Positions 7,911 to 16,694 of a stretch of 64,000 nt of DNA are shown here, one piece after another. The stretch is from Fimenecus sp964540535 (GTDB lineage Bacteria; Bacillota; Clostridia; Oscillospirales; Acutalibacteraceae), in contig CAZIMO010000004.1 of assembly GCA_964540535.1 (NCBI GenBank), positions 150,276 to 214,275 on the forward strand, written 5' to 3'. A program made the translations under genes and the position numbers. Position 1 is the first letter of the stretch; every line of letters starts with the position of its first letter. Below the pieces are notes generated by a model. It was not told where the DNA came from. It saw only the letters and a program-made list of their open reading frames with translations, and searched no databases.

Positions 7911-8813
7911 TTATTTTATTTGTTCAGCAATAGCGCATATTTTTTTAAGCCTGTGATTTACACCGGAACGGGTTATAGGCACTGAAAGGCTCTCACAAAG
8001 CTCGCGCAATGACATATCGGGATTTTGCATTCTGATTTCTGCGATTTCTTTTAAATCATCGCTTAAATATGAAAGACCGACTGTATTTTTTATATGTAGA
8101 ATTGCGTCTATCTGTTTACCTGCGGCGTCAATAGTTTTGTCAAGATTTGCACTTTCAAAATTAAGCTTTCTGTTCACATTATTACGGACATCTTTATACA
8201 TTTTAACGCCCATAAGCTCAAGCGAAGAGTTGTGGGCGCCCATAGCTGTAAGCAAATCTTCAATTGATTCGCTGTCTTTAAAGTAAATGACATAGTTTGA
8301 ATTTCGGTTTACTGTTTTCGGCAAAACAGAAAGCTCATCATAATCATTTATAAAAACTCTTAAATCCTTACTCAAATTGAAATAAGGTACAACAAATTCA
8401 AAATGATAATTCTTATTTGGGTCGTTTATTGTTCCGCAAGTGAGAAATACACCTCTTAAAAACGCGGTTTTACAGCATTGGTCGGCAATATTGCCCCAAT
8501 TAAGACGCGATGTACCGCTTTTTTTATCATAACCAAAGGTTTCAAGAACTTTCATTCTTTCTTCCTTGCTTAAAACCTCCGCCTTATATTTGCCTGCCTC
8601 TGATTTTGTAAGTTTAGGTGTTACTCCGCACACCTCTCGCATAAGCTCACAGTATTTATTTGCAATTCCGCCATGCTCTGTAAGCAATGAAATATCATAA
8701 TAAGAAAATGCACGGGAAAATAAAATCATACCGTATGCCAAAGCGTGCAGGCAACATTCATTTTCTGTATCTATTGAAAGCAATTCATTTTTTACATCTG
8801 ATGAAAACGACAT
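7911..8813 (-). CDS. whiA: DNA-binding protein WhiA
   Basis: WhiA combines a degenerate LAGLIDADG homing-endonuclease domain with a C-terminal helix-turn-helix. In Streptomyces it controls sporulation; in Firmicutes it affects cell division and chromosome segregation. The start MSFSSDVKNELLSI is typical, as are the C-terminal LRELCESLSVP and GVNHRLKKI segments of the HTH. The ATG at 8813 was preferred over a TTG 11 codons upstream on homology grounds; no good SD is visible for either. A 60-bp repeat lies directly upstream. whiA near rapZ is the conserved context, although yvcK, usually between them, is absent here. Confidence 0.93.
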   Translation of the reverse strand: MSFSSDVKNELLSIDTENECCLHALAYGMILFSRAFSYYDISLLTEHGGIANKYCELMREVCGVTPKLTKSEAGKYKAEVLSKEERMKVLETFGYDKKSGTSRLNWGNIADQCCKTAFLRGVFLTCGTINDPNKNYHFEFVVPYFNLSKDLRVFINDYDELSVLPKTVNRNSNYVIYFKDSESIEDLLTAMGAHNSSLELMGVKMYKDVRNNVNRKLNFESANLDKTIDAAGKQIDAILHIKNTVGLSYLSDDLKEIAEIRMQNPDMSLRELCESLSVPITRSGVNHRLKKICAIAEQIK

Positions 8814-8836
8814 TTTTAATCGCCACGCAATACAGT

Positions 8837-8900
8837 ATTCGCACAAAGAGCCATTAAAAACAGCTTTTTATATACGGGTACCGTGTTCCTTTCATTGTAT
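8837..8900 (-). repeat. 60-bp intergenic repeat, copy 1 (upstream of whiA)
   Basis: This stretch is about 80-85 percent identical by eye to 30232-30291, upstream of spoIVFA, in the same orientation to its gene. Shared blocks on the plus strand are ATTCG.ACAAAGAGC, TTAAAAACAGCTTTTTATA, GGTACCG and TTTCAT.GTAT. The arms around TTAAAAA make a small hairpin, better preserved in copy 2. On the gene strand both copies contain a short start-stop frame beginning ATGAAAGG. Confidence 0.6.
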
Positions 8901-8905
8901 TATTC

Positions 8906-9766
8906 TTATCTGCTTATATCACGGTGATAAACCGAAACATTATAACCTTTTTCTTTAATACTGTTATAAACAAGCTCTGCAAAGACGACCGAACGGTGTC
9001 TGCCGCCTGTACAGCCCACCGAAATGGTAAGCTGGCTTTTGCCCTCTGCCCTATAAAGCGGAACAAGGTAATTTATTAAATCCAAAAGCTTGGGTACAAG
9101 GCCCTGCGCTTGCGGAAAACCCATAACATAATCACGCACAGGAGCTTCAAGACCGGTGCAGTATTTAAGTTCAGGAACATAAAACGGATTGGGCAAACAG
9201 CGAACATCAAAAACAAGATCAGAGTCCTTGGGAGTTCCGTACTTAAATCCAAAAGAATTCACATTTATTTTAAGTGTATTTGACACATCGTCAAGAAAAA
9301 GCTTTGCAACGCGTTCTTTAAGCTGTGATGTATTTAACAGTGATGTATCAATTACATAGTTAGCAATATTTCGTGCTTTTACTAATATTTCACGCTCTTT
9401 AACTATAATATCCTGCAATTCCTGCGTAGTATTATCGTTTGAAAGCGGATGCTTTCTGCGTGTTTCTTGATAACGGCGAAGAATAACCTCATTATCTGCG
9501 TCAATAAACAGAATTTTATAATCACAGCCCATTGTTTTAAGATCTTCCAAAGCATTAAAAAGATGCGAAAAAGAACCGCCGAGCCTTATATCTGCGGCAA
9601 TGGCAATCTTTTCGCGGGCTTCTGCTGAATCGGATAAAAGACGAACAAATATAGGTATCAGTTCGGGGGTCATATTGTCAACACAAAAAAATCCAATATC
9701 CTCCAAAGTATCAATAACTCTGGATTTTCCCGCACCAGACATACCTGTAACAATTACAAGTTGCAT
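8906..9766 (-). CDS. rapZ: RapZ (YvcJ) nucleotide-binding / RNase adapter protein
   Basis: P-loop protein: in Enterobacteria it delivers GlmZ sRNA to RNase E; in Bacillus, YvcJ hydrolyses nucleotides and affects competence. The Walker A GMSGAGKS is at residues 8-15. The C-terminal domain contains FDVRCLPNPFY and the signature GCTGGRHRSV near residue 255. The 286-residue length is usual. AAAGGAGAAAGG SD. It follows murB and hprK and precedes whiA, a standard Firmicute neighbourhood. Confidence 0.95.
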   Translation of the reverse strand: MQLVIVTGMSGAGKSRVIDTLEDIGFFCVDNMTPELIPIFVRLLSDSAEAREKIAIAADIRLGGSFSHLFNALEDLKTMGCDYKILFIDADNEVILRRYQETRRKHPLSNDNTTQELQDIIVKEREILVKARNIANYVIDTSLLNTSQLKERVAKLFLDDVSNTLKINVNSFGFKYGTPKDSDLVFDVRCLPNPFYVPELKYCTGLEAPVRDYVMGFPQAQGLVPKLLDLINYLVPLYRAEGKSQLTISVGCTGGRHRSVVFAELVYNSIKEKGYNVSVYHRDISR

Positions 9767-9778
9767 ATCCTTTCTCCT

Positions 9779-10684
9779 TTACTCACCGATAATTTTAACT
9801 TCTGTTTCGAGCATTACGCCGAATTTTTCATAAACTTTATTCTGAACATCGTGTATAAGCTTAATAACATCTGTAGCTGTTGCGCTGTTTTTATTTATAA
9901 CAAAGCCTGCGTGTTTTTCGCTGACCTCTGCACCGCCGACAGAATAGCCTTTGAGTCCGCTCTGTTCAATCAACGCACCTGCGAAATAGCCCTCGGGCCG
10001 TTTAAATGTACTGCCTGCACTGCCGTATTCAAGAGGCTGTTTTTCTTTTCTTCTGCGAAGCTTATCGTTCATAGACTCTTTTATTTCTGCTTTATCGGCT
10101 TTTTTAAGTTTCATAATTGCAGATAAAACTGTGTAACTGTTATTTGTATAAGCGCTGCGTCTATATGATAAATCAAGCTCATCTTTTTCAAGCGAACCGA
10201 TTTTACCGTTAGTATCAAGATGTTCACAGCTATAAAGAACATCTTTCATTTCTCCGCCGTAAGCGCCTGCATTCATATAGACTGCTCCGCCGAGAGTTCC
10301 GGGAATACCGTAAGCGAATTCCAGTCCTGAAAGTGAATTTTCAAGAGCGAACATACAAAGGCTCTTCAGCGAAGCACCTGCTTCACAGTAAATTGTTGTG
10401 TCATCAAGCAATTCTATTTTTGAAATTTTTGAACCTATTTTAATTATAACGCCGTTAATTCCTTTATCTGATACAAGAAGATTTGAACCGTTGCCGATTA
10501 TTAAAGGCTCAACTCCGTTTTCACGGCAAAATGTAATAATCTTTTTAATTTCGTCAATTGAATTAGGAATAATCAAAAGACTTGCATTACCGCCGCATTT
10601 AAAGCTTGTATATTTACTCATAGGCGCATCTTTTAGAACTTCTGCGCCTAAATTTTCAGCGAATAAAGCAATTTCTGTATACAA
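9779..10684 (-). CDS. murB: UDP-N-acetylenolpyruvoylglucosamine reductase
   Basis: FAD-dependent enzyme for the second committed step of peptidoglycan precursor synthesis, reducing the enolpyruvyl ether to UDP-MurNAc. The FAD-binding block PLIIGNGSNLLVSDKG and the GIPGTLGGAVYMNAGAYGG motif are present. The catalytic region GSTFKRPEG and the C-terminal KHAGFVIN put it in the type II (Gram-positive) class. I placed the start at the TTG at 10684 because GAGGGT lies about 8 nt upstream; an in-frame TTG at 10702 has no SD. It lies between hprK and rapZ. Confidence 0.94.
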   Translation of the reverse strand: MYTEIALFAENLGAEVLKDAPMSKYTSFKCGGNASLLIIPNSIDEIKKIITFCRENGVEPLIIGNGSNLLVSDKGINGVIIKIGSKISKIELLDDTTIYCEAGASLKSLCMFALENSLSGLEFAYGIPGTLGGAVYMNAGAYGGEMKDVLYSCEHLDTNGKIGSLEKDELDLSYRRSAYTNNSYTVLSAIMKLKKADKAEIKESMNDKLRRRKEKQPLEYGSAGSTFKRPEGYFAGALIEQSGLKGYSVGGAEVSEKHAGFVINKNSATATDVIKLIHDVQNKVYEKFGVMLETEVKIIGE

Positions 10685-10705
10685 TGATTTACCCTCTTTC
10701 AAAAA

Positions 10706-11674
10706 TTAGTAGTTTTGCCAAATGTCAATTTCTTTTGCCTTTGGCTCATAGCCGTCGTCCATACCGAGATGATGAAGAAGCTCACGAGCGGCATTATAGC
10801 CCATTTTCTTCTGGCGGTTATTCATTGCGGCGCACTCAATAATAACAGCAAGGTTACGGCCGGGCTTAACAGGAACGACCGTAAGCGGAATTTGAATATC
10901 CATAATAGTTATATATTCGTTGTCAAGTCCCATACGGTCATAGACTTTTGAACTGTCCCACGGTTCAAGCTGAATAACCATATTGATTTTTTCTGTAAGC
11001 TTTACAGCACCCATACCGAAAATTCTGCGTGCATTTATTATTCCTATGCCTCGAAGTTCAATAAAATGACGGATATTGTCGGGAGCAGAGCCGACAAGAG
11101 TTCTTGACGATGTTTTTCTAATCTCAACTGCATCGTCTGCAATAAGACGGTGTCCGCGTTTAATAAGCTCAATTGCGGTTTCACTTTTACCGACGCCGCT
11201 GTCGCCCACAATAAGAATACCTTCACCGTAAACCTCAACCAAAACGCCGTGGCGGGTAATTCTTTCTGCAAGCTCTGTACCGAGGAAATAAATCAAGGTT
11301 GCCATGGCCGCCGATGTAGAGTCTGCTGAACGCAAAATCGGCACCTGATATTTTTCTGCAAGCTCAAGCATTCCGTCAACGGGTTCAAGATTTCTTGTAA
11401 TAAGAATTAACGGAGGCTGTTTACTTATAAGGCGTTCAAGGCATTCAATCCGCTTTTCTTTATCTAATGTATTTATAAAATGCATTTCACCGTAACCGAG
11501 AAACTGAACACGGGCAGGATCAAAATAAGGATCTGCGCCTGCAAGCATAAGCCCGGGTCTGTTTACCTCTTTTGAAGTAATTGAAAGTGCAGAAGCGTCA
11601 CAGGGTAAATATAAAGTTTCGTACCCGTTTTCGTTGATTACTTTTTCAAGTGAAACAGCGTATTTTGTTACCAA
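10706..11674 (-). CDS. hprK: HPr kinase/phosphorylase
   Basis: Bifunctional kinase/phosphorylase acting on Ser46 of HPr, the switch for carbon catabolite repression in Firmicutes. The Walker A GDSGVGKSE is near residue 155 and the HPrK signature (IELRGIGIINARRIFG) near residue 205. The N-terminal regulatory domain is complete and the length (322) is usual. The start appears to be TTG with a weak GGGGAT SD. It heads the hprK-murB-rapZ run. No ptsH is in the window. Confidence 0.95.
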   Translation of the reverse strand: MVTKYAVSLEKVINENGYETLYLPCDASALSITSKEVNRPGLMLAGADPYFDPARVQFLGYGEMHFINTLDKEKRIECLERLISKQPPLILITRNLEPVDGMLELAEKYQVPILRSADSTSAAMATLIYFLGTELAERITRHGVLVEVYGEGILIVGDSGVGKSETAIELIKRGHRLIADDAVEIRKTSSRTLVGSAPDNIRHFIELRGIGIINARRIFGMGAVKLTEKINMVIQLEPWDSSKVYDRMGLDNEYITIMDIQIPLTVVPVKPGRNLAVIIECAAMNNRQKKMGYNAARELLHHLGMDDGYEPKAKEIDIWQNY

Positions 11675-11770
11675 AATGCCTACATCCCCTTTTACAGATA
11701 ATATTTAATATATTATATAACAATGTAAAAGATTTTCCAATACCTTTTTATATTTTTTTTGAAAAAAACT

Positions 11771-11798
11771 GAGCCCGACAGGATAGCCTGCCGGGCTC
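11771..11798 (-). terminator. Terminator downstream of SASP gene
   Basis: A stem GAGCCCGACAGG / CCTGCCGGGCTC with one mismatch and an ATAG loop, followed on the minus strand by a long T-rich tract. It closes the monocistronic SASP gene and separates it from hprK. Confidence 0.85.
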
Positions 11799-11820
11799 TT
11801 TAAAGTGTCAGAAAATAAGG

Positions 11821-12015
11821 TTATTTCATATTTTCTTCATATGATTTGATCATCTTTTTAACCATCTGGCCGCCGACAGAACCTGCCTGCTTTGAAGTGA
11901 GATCACCGTTGTAGCCCTGCTTGAGGTTTACGCCTACTTCAGAAGCAGCTTCCATCTTGAACTTATCAAGAGCTGCACGAGCTTCAGGAACTACGTTCTT
12001 GTTACTTCTTGACAT
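11821..12015 (-). CDS. Alpha/beta-type small acid-soluble spore protein
   Basis: Spore DNA-coating protein of 64 residues that protects DNA from UV and heat damage and is later degraded by Gpr. The alpha/beta SASP signatures can be read: a central segment with EVGVNL, where the germination protease normally cuts, and the C-terminal GSVGGQMVKKMI block. SD AAGGGGTG. It is monocistronic with a terminator. Expression is expected from sigma-G in the forespore, but I could not assign a convincing sigma-G promoter upstream. The gpr gene is 7 kb away in the same window. Confidence 0.95.
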   Translation of the reverse strand: MSRSNKNVVPEARAALDKFKMEAASEVGVNLKQGYNGDLTSKQAGSVGGQMVKKMIKSYEENMK

Positions 12016-12112
12016 CTAAATACACCCCTTATCCGTTAAAGTTTTATATTATCAATTGCGTTTGCAGTAGTAGTTTTGACTTAATACCTGTTTTTATTAT
12101 TGAAAATATTTG

Positions 12113-12982
12113 TCAATTTCCGTAATCTCTTAAAGACTTAAATTCATAGCCTTGCGCCCTTGCGCTGTCGATTATATCTGCCAACGCGTTGGCGTTATCC
12201 GGCGAAACAGAGTGCAATAAAATAACTGCGCCCGGGTGAATTCTTGACATTACGGTTTTGAGCGCATAATCTGCACCCTTTTGGCTATTCAAATCCCAAT
12301 CGGCATAAGCCAGAGACCAAAACACGCTGGTATAGCCTAACGAGCCGACCGTATCAAGAGCTGCTTCACTGTATTCGCCCATAGGGAAACGGAAATAAGG
12401 CTCGGAATAGCTGAAATTTTCTTTCAGATAATCTTCCATACCCTTAATTTCTGTTTCGATTTGGCTTGTTGAAATTTCAGCAAATGACGGATGAGTTACC
12501 GAATGGTTTCCCACAATATGACCCTCATCAATCATTCGCTGAATAAGCTCTGGATTTTCTTTAACCTGTGGCAAAGTGCAGAAAAAAGCTGAATTCACAT
12601 TTTTCTCTTTTAATACATCAAGAATTTTTGATGTGTATCCGTTTTCATAACCGCAGTCAAAGGTCAAATAGAGAATTTTTTCTTTTGATTTTGTATCAAG
12701 GCAAAATGCCTTAAAATTATTTTCTTCAAAAAATTTTTGGGCATTGATTGAAATTTCGTTTGCAACACCGTTTTTTGCTACGCCGTAGCTATGGGCAATC
12801 TTTTCTGTTGATAAAGTTTTACCCTCTGCCATAGGTTCAGGCAAAGCCGAAGATTCAACAATATTCCGCGCTTGATTTTCGGTTGACGGTGTGTTTTCAT
12901 CGGTTTTTGCATATTTGGGTTCTGTGCAGGCACTTAATAAAGATAAAATTAAAGCGAGAGAAATGATTTTAAAATATTTCAT
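12113..12982 (-). CDS. Lipoprotein polysaccharide deacetylase (PdaA/NodB-like)
   Basis: Carbohydrate esterase family 4 protein predicted to remove N-acetyl groups from peptidoglycan sugars at the cell surface. The N-terminus has a lipoprotein signal ending in LLSAC (Cys at about 19). The NodB blocks follow: TFDCGYENGYT (metal/catalytic Asp), the HxxxH in GNHSVTHPSF and RFPMGEYSE, and near the end GAVILLHS. In spore formers related enzymes (PdaA) make muramic delta-lactam in the cortex; whether this one does is inference. CGGAGC SD. It follows a tiny Gly/Ala-rich ORF. Confidence 0.88.
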   Translation of the reverse strand: MKYFKIISLALILSLLSACTEPKYAKTDENTPSTENQARNIVESSALPEPMAEGKTLSTEKIAHSYGVAKNGVANEISINAQKFFEENNFKAFCLDTKSKEKILYLTFDCGYENGYTSKILDVLKEKNVNSAFFCTLPQVKENPELIQRMIDEGHIVGNHSVTHPSFAEISTSQIETEIKGMEDYLKENFSYSEPYFRFPMGEYSEAALDTVGSLGYTSVFWSLAYADWDLNSQKGADYALKTVMSRIHPGAVILLHSVSPDNANALADIIDSARAQGYEFKSLRDYGN

Positions 12983-12995
12983 TTACTTTGCTCCG

Positions 12996-13172
12996 TTATT
13001 TCATCATACTGTTCATATTTTCGACTACATTTGTGAATGTGTTTACTGCTTTTTTAGCTGTTTTCTTCATTTTCTTTTTGGTACTGTTGCTTGACATAGC
13101 GGTTGTCATTGCCAATGCAGCTGAACCTGCAAGCATACCCGCGCCAATTGCTTTCATTGTAGTATTATTCAT
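12996..13172 (-). CDS. Small 58-residue hydrophobic/basic protein
   Basis: ATG-TAA frame giving MNNTTMKAIGAGMLAGSAAL and then a Met/Thr/Ala-rich segment, a Lys-rich stretch (STKKKMKKTAKKAV) and a polar C-terminus. The first 25 residues are a short hydrophobic, Gly/Ala-rich segment as in YtxH-like proteins. The SD AAGGAGGAA is excellent at 7 nt from the ATG. It lies 13 nt upstream of the polysaccharide deacetylase start and is probably co-transcribed with it. No function is known to me. Confidence 0.72.
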   Translation of the reverse strand: MNNTTMKAIGAGMLAGSAALAMTTAMSSNSTKKKMKKTAKKAVNTFTNVVENMNSMMK

Positions 13173-13327
13173 TTTGATTCCTCCTTAATAAAGATTTCGC
13201 TCAAAATTATGAGCAATAATATTCTTTGAAAAAAGGAGAAAAAAATTATAAAATCATATTTAAAATTATTTCTAAAAATGTTATTATTGTTTACAAATAA
13301 AAATTTTTAAAAATTAAGGTGATAAAA

Positions 13328-13834
13328 ATGACGCTTAATATAGTAATGGTTGAACCCGAAATTCCGCAGAATACAGGTAATGTGGCACGCACATGCGCCG
13401 CAACAGGAGCAAGACTTCACCTTGTAGGTCCTATGGGCTTTACTCCCGATGACAAAAAGCTTAAAAGAGCAGGACTTGACTATTGGTATTTGCTTGATAT
13501 TACTTACTACGACTCACTTGAAGATTTTTTTGCTAAAAACCCCAACGGAAACTTTTTTTATTTCTCGACAAAAGCACAGAACAGACATTCCGATGTGAAA
13601 TATCCTGACAACACATATCTTGTTTTCGGTAAAGAAACCGCAGGACTTCCGGAAAAACTTCTTTTTGAAAATGCTGATAAATGTGTCAGAATTCCTATGA
13701 TTGACGAAGCGAGAAGTCTTAATCTTTCAAACGCGGTGGCAATCGGTGTTTATGAGGCGTTAAGGCAATGGGATTATCCGACGCTTCTTGAATCGGGCGA
13801 ATTGAGAAACTACAATTGGAGCGACCAACAATAA
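13328..13834 (+). CDS. trmL: tRNA (cytidine/uridine-2'-O-)-methyltransferase TrmL
   Basis: SPOUT-class (SpoU family) methyltransferase that modifies the wobble base 34 of certain tRNA-Leu. The knot motifs can be read: EPEIPQNTGNVARTCAATG near the start, LVFGKETAGLP near residue 100 and IPM...RSLNLSNAVAIGVYEALRQ near residue 125. The start was set at the ATG at 13328 because AAGGTGAT overlaps the in-frame GTG nine bases earlier. The 168-residue length is usual. It is a lone plus-strand gene with a shared terminator after it. Confidence 0.93.
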   Translation: MTLNIVMVEPEIPQNTGNVARTCAATGARLHLVGPMGFTPDDKKLKRAGLDYWYLLDITYYDSLEDFFAKNPNGNFFYFSTKAQNRHSDVKYPDNTYLVFGKETAGLPEKLLFENADKCVRIPMIDEARSLNLSNAVAIGVYEALRQWDYPTLLESGELRNYNWSDQQ

Positions 13835-13843
13835 ACAGCAAAA

Positions 13844-13875
13844 AACGCACCCAACCGATTTAAGTTAGGTGCGTT
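13844..13875. terminator. Bidirectional terminator, trmL / histidine kinase
   Basis: AACGCACC.AAC paired with GTT.GGTGCGTT, with an A-run before and a T-run after, lies between the convergent trmL and kinase genes. Confidence 0.85.
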
Positions 13876-13881
13876 AATTTT

Positions 13882-15927
13882 TTATTCGCTTAACGGAAAG
13901 GCAAGACGGACTTTGAAAAGATCGCCGTCAATTTGTATGTCAAGTTTGCCTTTCTGCACTTCTGTAAGACTCTTGGCAATTGACAGTCCTAATCCGCTGC
14001 CCTCGGTATTTCGTGAACTGTCACCGCGCACAAAGCGTTCCATAAGCTCATCGCCCGAAATATTAAGAGCATTTTTGGATATGTTTCTAAAGCTTATTTC
14101 AGCGATTTGATTTTTGCGGTTGGTATCAATATAAATTCTTGTATTCGGCTGAGCATACTTTGCAATATTGTTGAGAATATTGTCAAAAACACGCCACATA
14201 TGACGGTTATCTGCCATTACAAAGAGCATATCGTCGGTTGTATTGAGAACTACCTGTAAATTACTCTTTTCAAAGCGTTCTTCGTATTCGCCGAGAGCCT
14301 GCGACAGCAAAATTCCCAATTCAAATTTTGAAAGATTTACGTTCAAATTTCCTGTTGAGGCTTTTGAGGCTTCAATTAAATCCTCAATAAGCTTTTTAAG
14401 TCTTGCGGACTGACGGGAAAGAACCGCCAAATACTCCTGTGCCTTTTCATTGTCGATTTCTTCCTTTTCAAGCAAATCAACATAATTTATTATTGATGTT
14501 AAAGGAGTTTTAATATCGTGCGACACATTTGTAATAAGTTCGGTTTTAAAGCGTTCGCTCTTCATTCGCTCTTCAACAGCTTTGGCAATACCGTCGTTGA
14601 TATTATTTATATTTTCGGCGTGGTCTTTAATATCAAGGAACATATATTTTGTGTTAATTTTTTTATAGAGATTACCTTTTGCAATTTCTTCAGTGCCTTT
14701 TTTTATATTTTTAAGCATAACAGCAACTGCGATTACGCATATTCCTATGATAACATTTATAAAAAATGCAAAGGCTGATACCGCAGGCTCTAAAAAACAC
14801 AAAGCAATTGTTTCAAATAGAAAAACAGCGCCGACAAGCAAAACGGTTTTCCATACAAACGGAACTAAACGCAAAGCTTTTCCTGTGAAAGCAAAAACTT
14901 TCTTTAAAAGTTTATAAATGGATTTCAACACCATAAATATCAGCGTTGATTTTATAAATGTTCGGGTTTTAAGACGCACGGCGGCAGTCATTGACAGAAT
15001 CGCAAGCAATATGAAATCAATTATTACTCCTATAACGCAAAGAGTAATAAAGAACGGTATTGCAGTACCTATAGCGGCATTATAGTAATTAAGTATCTCA
15101 ACTAATGTCTCATCAACGGTAAATACTATTCCAATACCTAAAAGCACAGTTAATCCTGCATAAACTGCTGTTAAAATATCAATCGGAAAACGGTCAAAGC
15201 GGGAAATATGTATTCCCTCGACATCTGACTTATGACCCGATGCACACATAAGGAATACAAACAGAACAACTGAAAGAACCGCTGATATTATTGCAACAAA
15301 AGAAAGTAATGCTTCATGTTCTGCGACATAATCGAACAAATATCCTACATAATAAAATCCGTCTTTTACCGATAGCTCCTCTTTAAGAACGAGCGTTATT
15401 GAGTAGCTTTTTTCGGTATAAATTTTGTCGTATGACTCATCATAGAATTCCTCATCATACTCGTCGTAATATTCGGTTGCGAATGTAGTTGATTCTTCAG
15501 TATCGTTTGCCTGTGCAGTTGATTCTTTTTCGGTATTGACTTTTTGATATTCTCTGAAAATCACTTCATCGCTGAGTTCTGCAAAGCCTGCGGCGGTATC
15601 TATATTTGAAAAGACAATTGTACCGTCAGCTTTTTTAATTTCATACAAAAAATTTTCAGAAATGTATGATTGGCCATAAAATTCCATTCCGTTTTCTTCA
15701 TCATTAGCAGTATAGTATTTTAATTCGTTTCTGATTGCCGATAAAGGCGACCACATCATACTTTGCATAAGCTCCTGCTTAAAATCTTTTAACTCTGATT
15801 TGGGAACAAACGCACCCGAAGCCATACCGAAAACAAGGCAAGCCGACGATAATACAGTTGCGGTTAAAAATACTGCAAAAAGTATAACTGCAATAAATTT
15901 AACGGCAAAATTACTTTTAATATTCAT
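13882..15927 (-). CDS. Membrane sensor histidine kinase with acidic Tyr-rich sensor
   Basis: Two-component kinase of 681 residues. Membrane span 1 (about 8-36) is followed by an extracytoplasmic domain to about residue 205 and then by several spans (about 206-228, 250-271, 285-312, 360-405), far more than in a standard two-span sensor. The HisKA box NVSHDIKTPLTS puts the phospho-accepting His at 470; the N box (NILNNIAKYAQ) and G box (GSGLGLSIAK) follow. The sensor domain carries a Glu/Asp/Tyr-rich stretch at about 152-170. Its start overlaps the response-regulator stop by one base. The ligand is unknown. Confidence 0.92.
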   Translation of the reverse strand: MNIKSNFAVKFIAVILFAVFLTATVLSSACLVFGMASGAFVPKSELKDFKQELMQSMMWSPLSAIRNELKYYTANDEENGMEFYGQSYISENFLYEIKKADGTIVFSNIDTAAGFAELSDEVIFREYQKVNTEKESTAQANDTEESTTFATEYYDEYDEEFYDESYDKIYTEKSYSITLVLKEELSVKDGFYYVGYLFDYVAEHEALLSFVAIISAVLSVVLFVFLMCASGHKSDVEGIHISRFDRFPIDILTAVYAGLTVLLGIGIVFTVDETLVEILNYYNAAIGTAIPFFITLCVIGVIIDFILLAILSMTAAVRLKTRTFIKSTLIFMVLKSIYKLLKKVFAFTGKALRLVPFVWKTVLLVGAVFLFETIALCFLEPAVSAFAFFINVIIGICVIAVAVMLKNIKKGTEEIAKGNLYKKINTKYMFLDIKDHAENINNINDGIAKAVEERMKSERFKTELITNVSHDIKTPLTSIINYVDLLEKEEIDNEKAQEYLAVLSRQSARLKKLIEDLIEASKASTGNLNVNLSKFELGILLSQALGEYEERFEKSNLQVVLNTTDDMLFVMADNRHMWRVFDNILNNIAKYAQPNTRIYIDTNRKNQIAEISFRNISKNALNISGDELMERFVRGDSSRNTEGSGLGLSIAKSLTEVQKGKLDIQIDGDLFKVRLAFPLSE

Positions 15928-16622
15928 TACCTCACACCTCTTTCAATCTTATAGCCTTGCCCCCAAACTACCTTTAAATAGCGAGGTTCGGCAGGATTGA
16001 TTTCAATTTTTTCACGGAGGTGTCTTATATGTACTGCAACTGTACTTTCTGCCCCATAAGGATCATCTTTCCACACTTTTACATAGATTTCACGTGGAGA
16101 AAATACTTTGTCGGGATTTTGCATAAACAAACGCAGAATTTCATATTCGGTTGGTGTTAATGAAATTTTTTCGCCGTCAATAGTCACTTTTTTGGCAATG
16201 TCGTCAAGCTCAATTCCTCCTATGCGGATATTTTGCTCGCTAACTTTTCCTCCGCCGAGCATCATATAGCGGCGGAGCTGTGATTTTACTCTCGCCATAA
16301 GCTCAACAGGATTAAACGGTTTGGTTACATAATCGTCAGCGCCCACATTAAGTCCGAGAATTTTATCGGTATCCTCGCCTTTTGCGGTAAGCAAAACCAC
16401 GGGAATATTGCTGATTTCACGAATTTTCACCATTGCGTTGATACCGTCTAAAACAGGCATCATTATGTCCATAAGAACTAAATGAATTTCTTCGCTTTTT
16501 ACCTTTTCAAATGCTTCTAAACCGTTGTAAGCCAAAACTGTGTTATATCCCTCTGATTTGAGATAAATGTCAAGGGCATTAACGATATCTTTTTCATCAT
16601 CACAAACAAGAATATTATACAT
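15927..16622 (-). CDS. OmpR/PhoB-family response regulator
   Basis: Partner of the adjacent kinase. The receiver domain begins MYNILVCDDEKDIV, with acidic pocket DDE and the phospho-acceptor Asp in LVLMDIMMPVLDG near residue 50, and Lys in YVTKPFNP near residue 100. The C-terminal winged helix ends with AVHIRHLREKIE and the VWGQGYKIE signature. I chose the ATG at 16622 since GGAGG lies 9 nt upstream; a TTG three codons earlier would abut the SD. Regulator first and kinase second is the usual order. Targets are unknown. Confidence 0.95.
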   Translation of the reverse strand: MYNILVCDDEKDIVNALDIYLKSEGYNTVLAYNGLEAFEKVKSEEIHLVLMDIMMPVLDGINAMVKIREISNIPVVLLTAKGEDTDKILGLNVGADDYVTKPFNPVELMARVKSQLRRYMMLGGGKVSEQNIRIGGIELDDIAKKVTIDGEKISLTPTEYEILRLFMQNPDKVFSPREIYVKVWKDDPYGAESTVAVHIRHLREKIEINPAEPRYLKVVWGQGYKIERGVR

Positions 16623-16694
16623 ACTTTTCAACCTCCGACGGTATTGTAACTAAAATGGGATTAAGATAAAAGTAATTAAATCATTAAGAATTTA

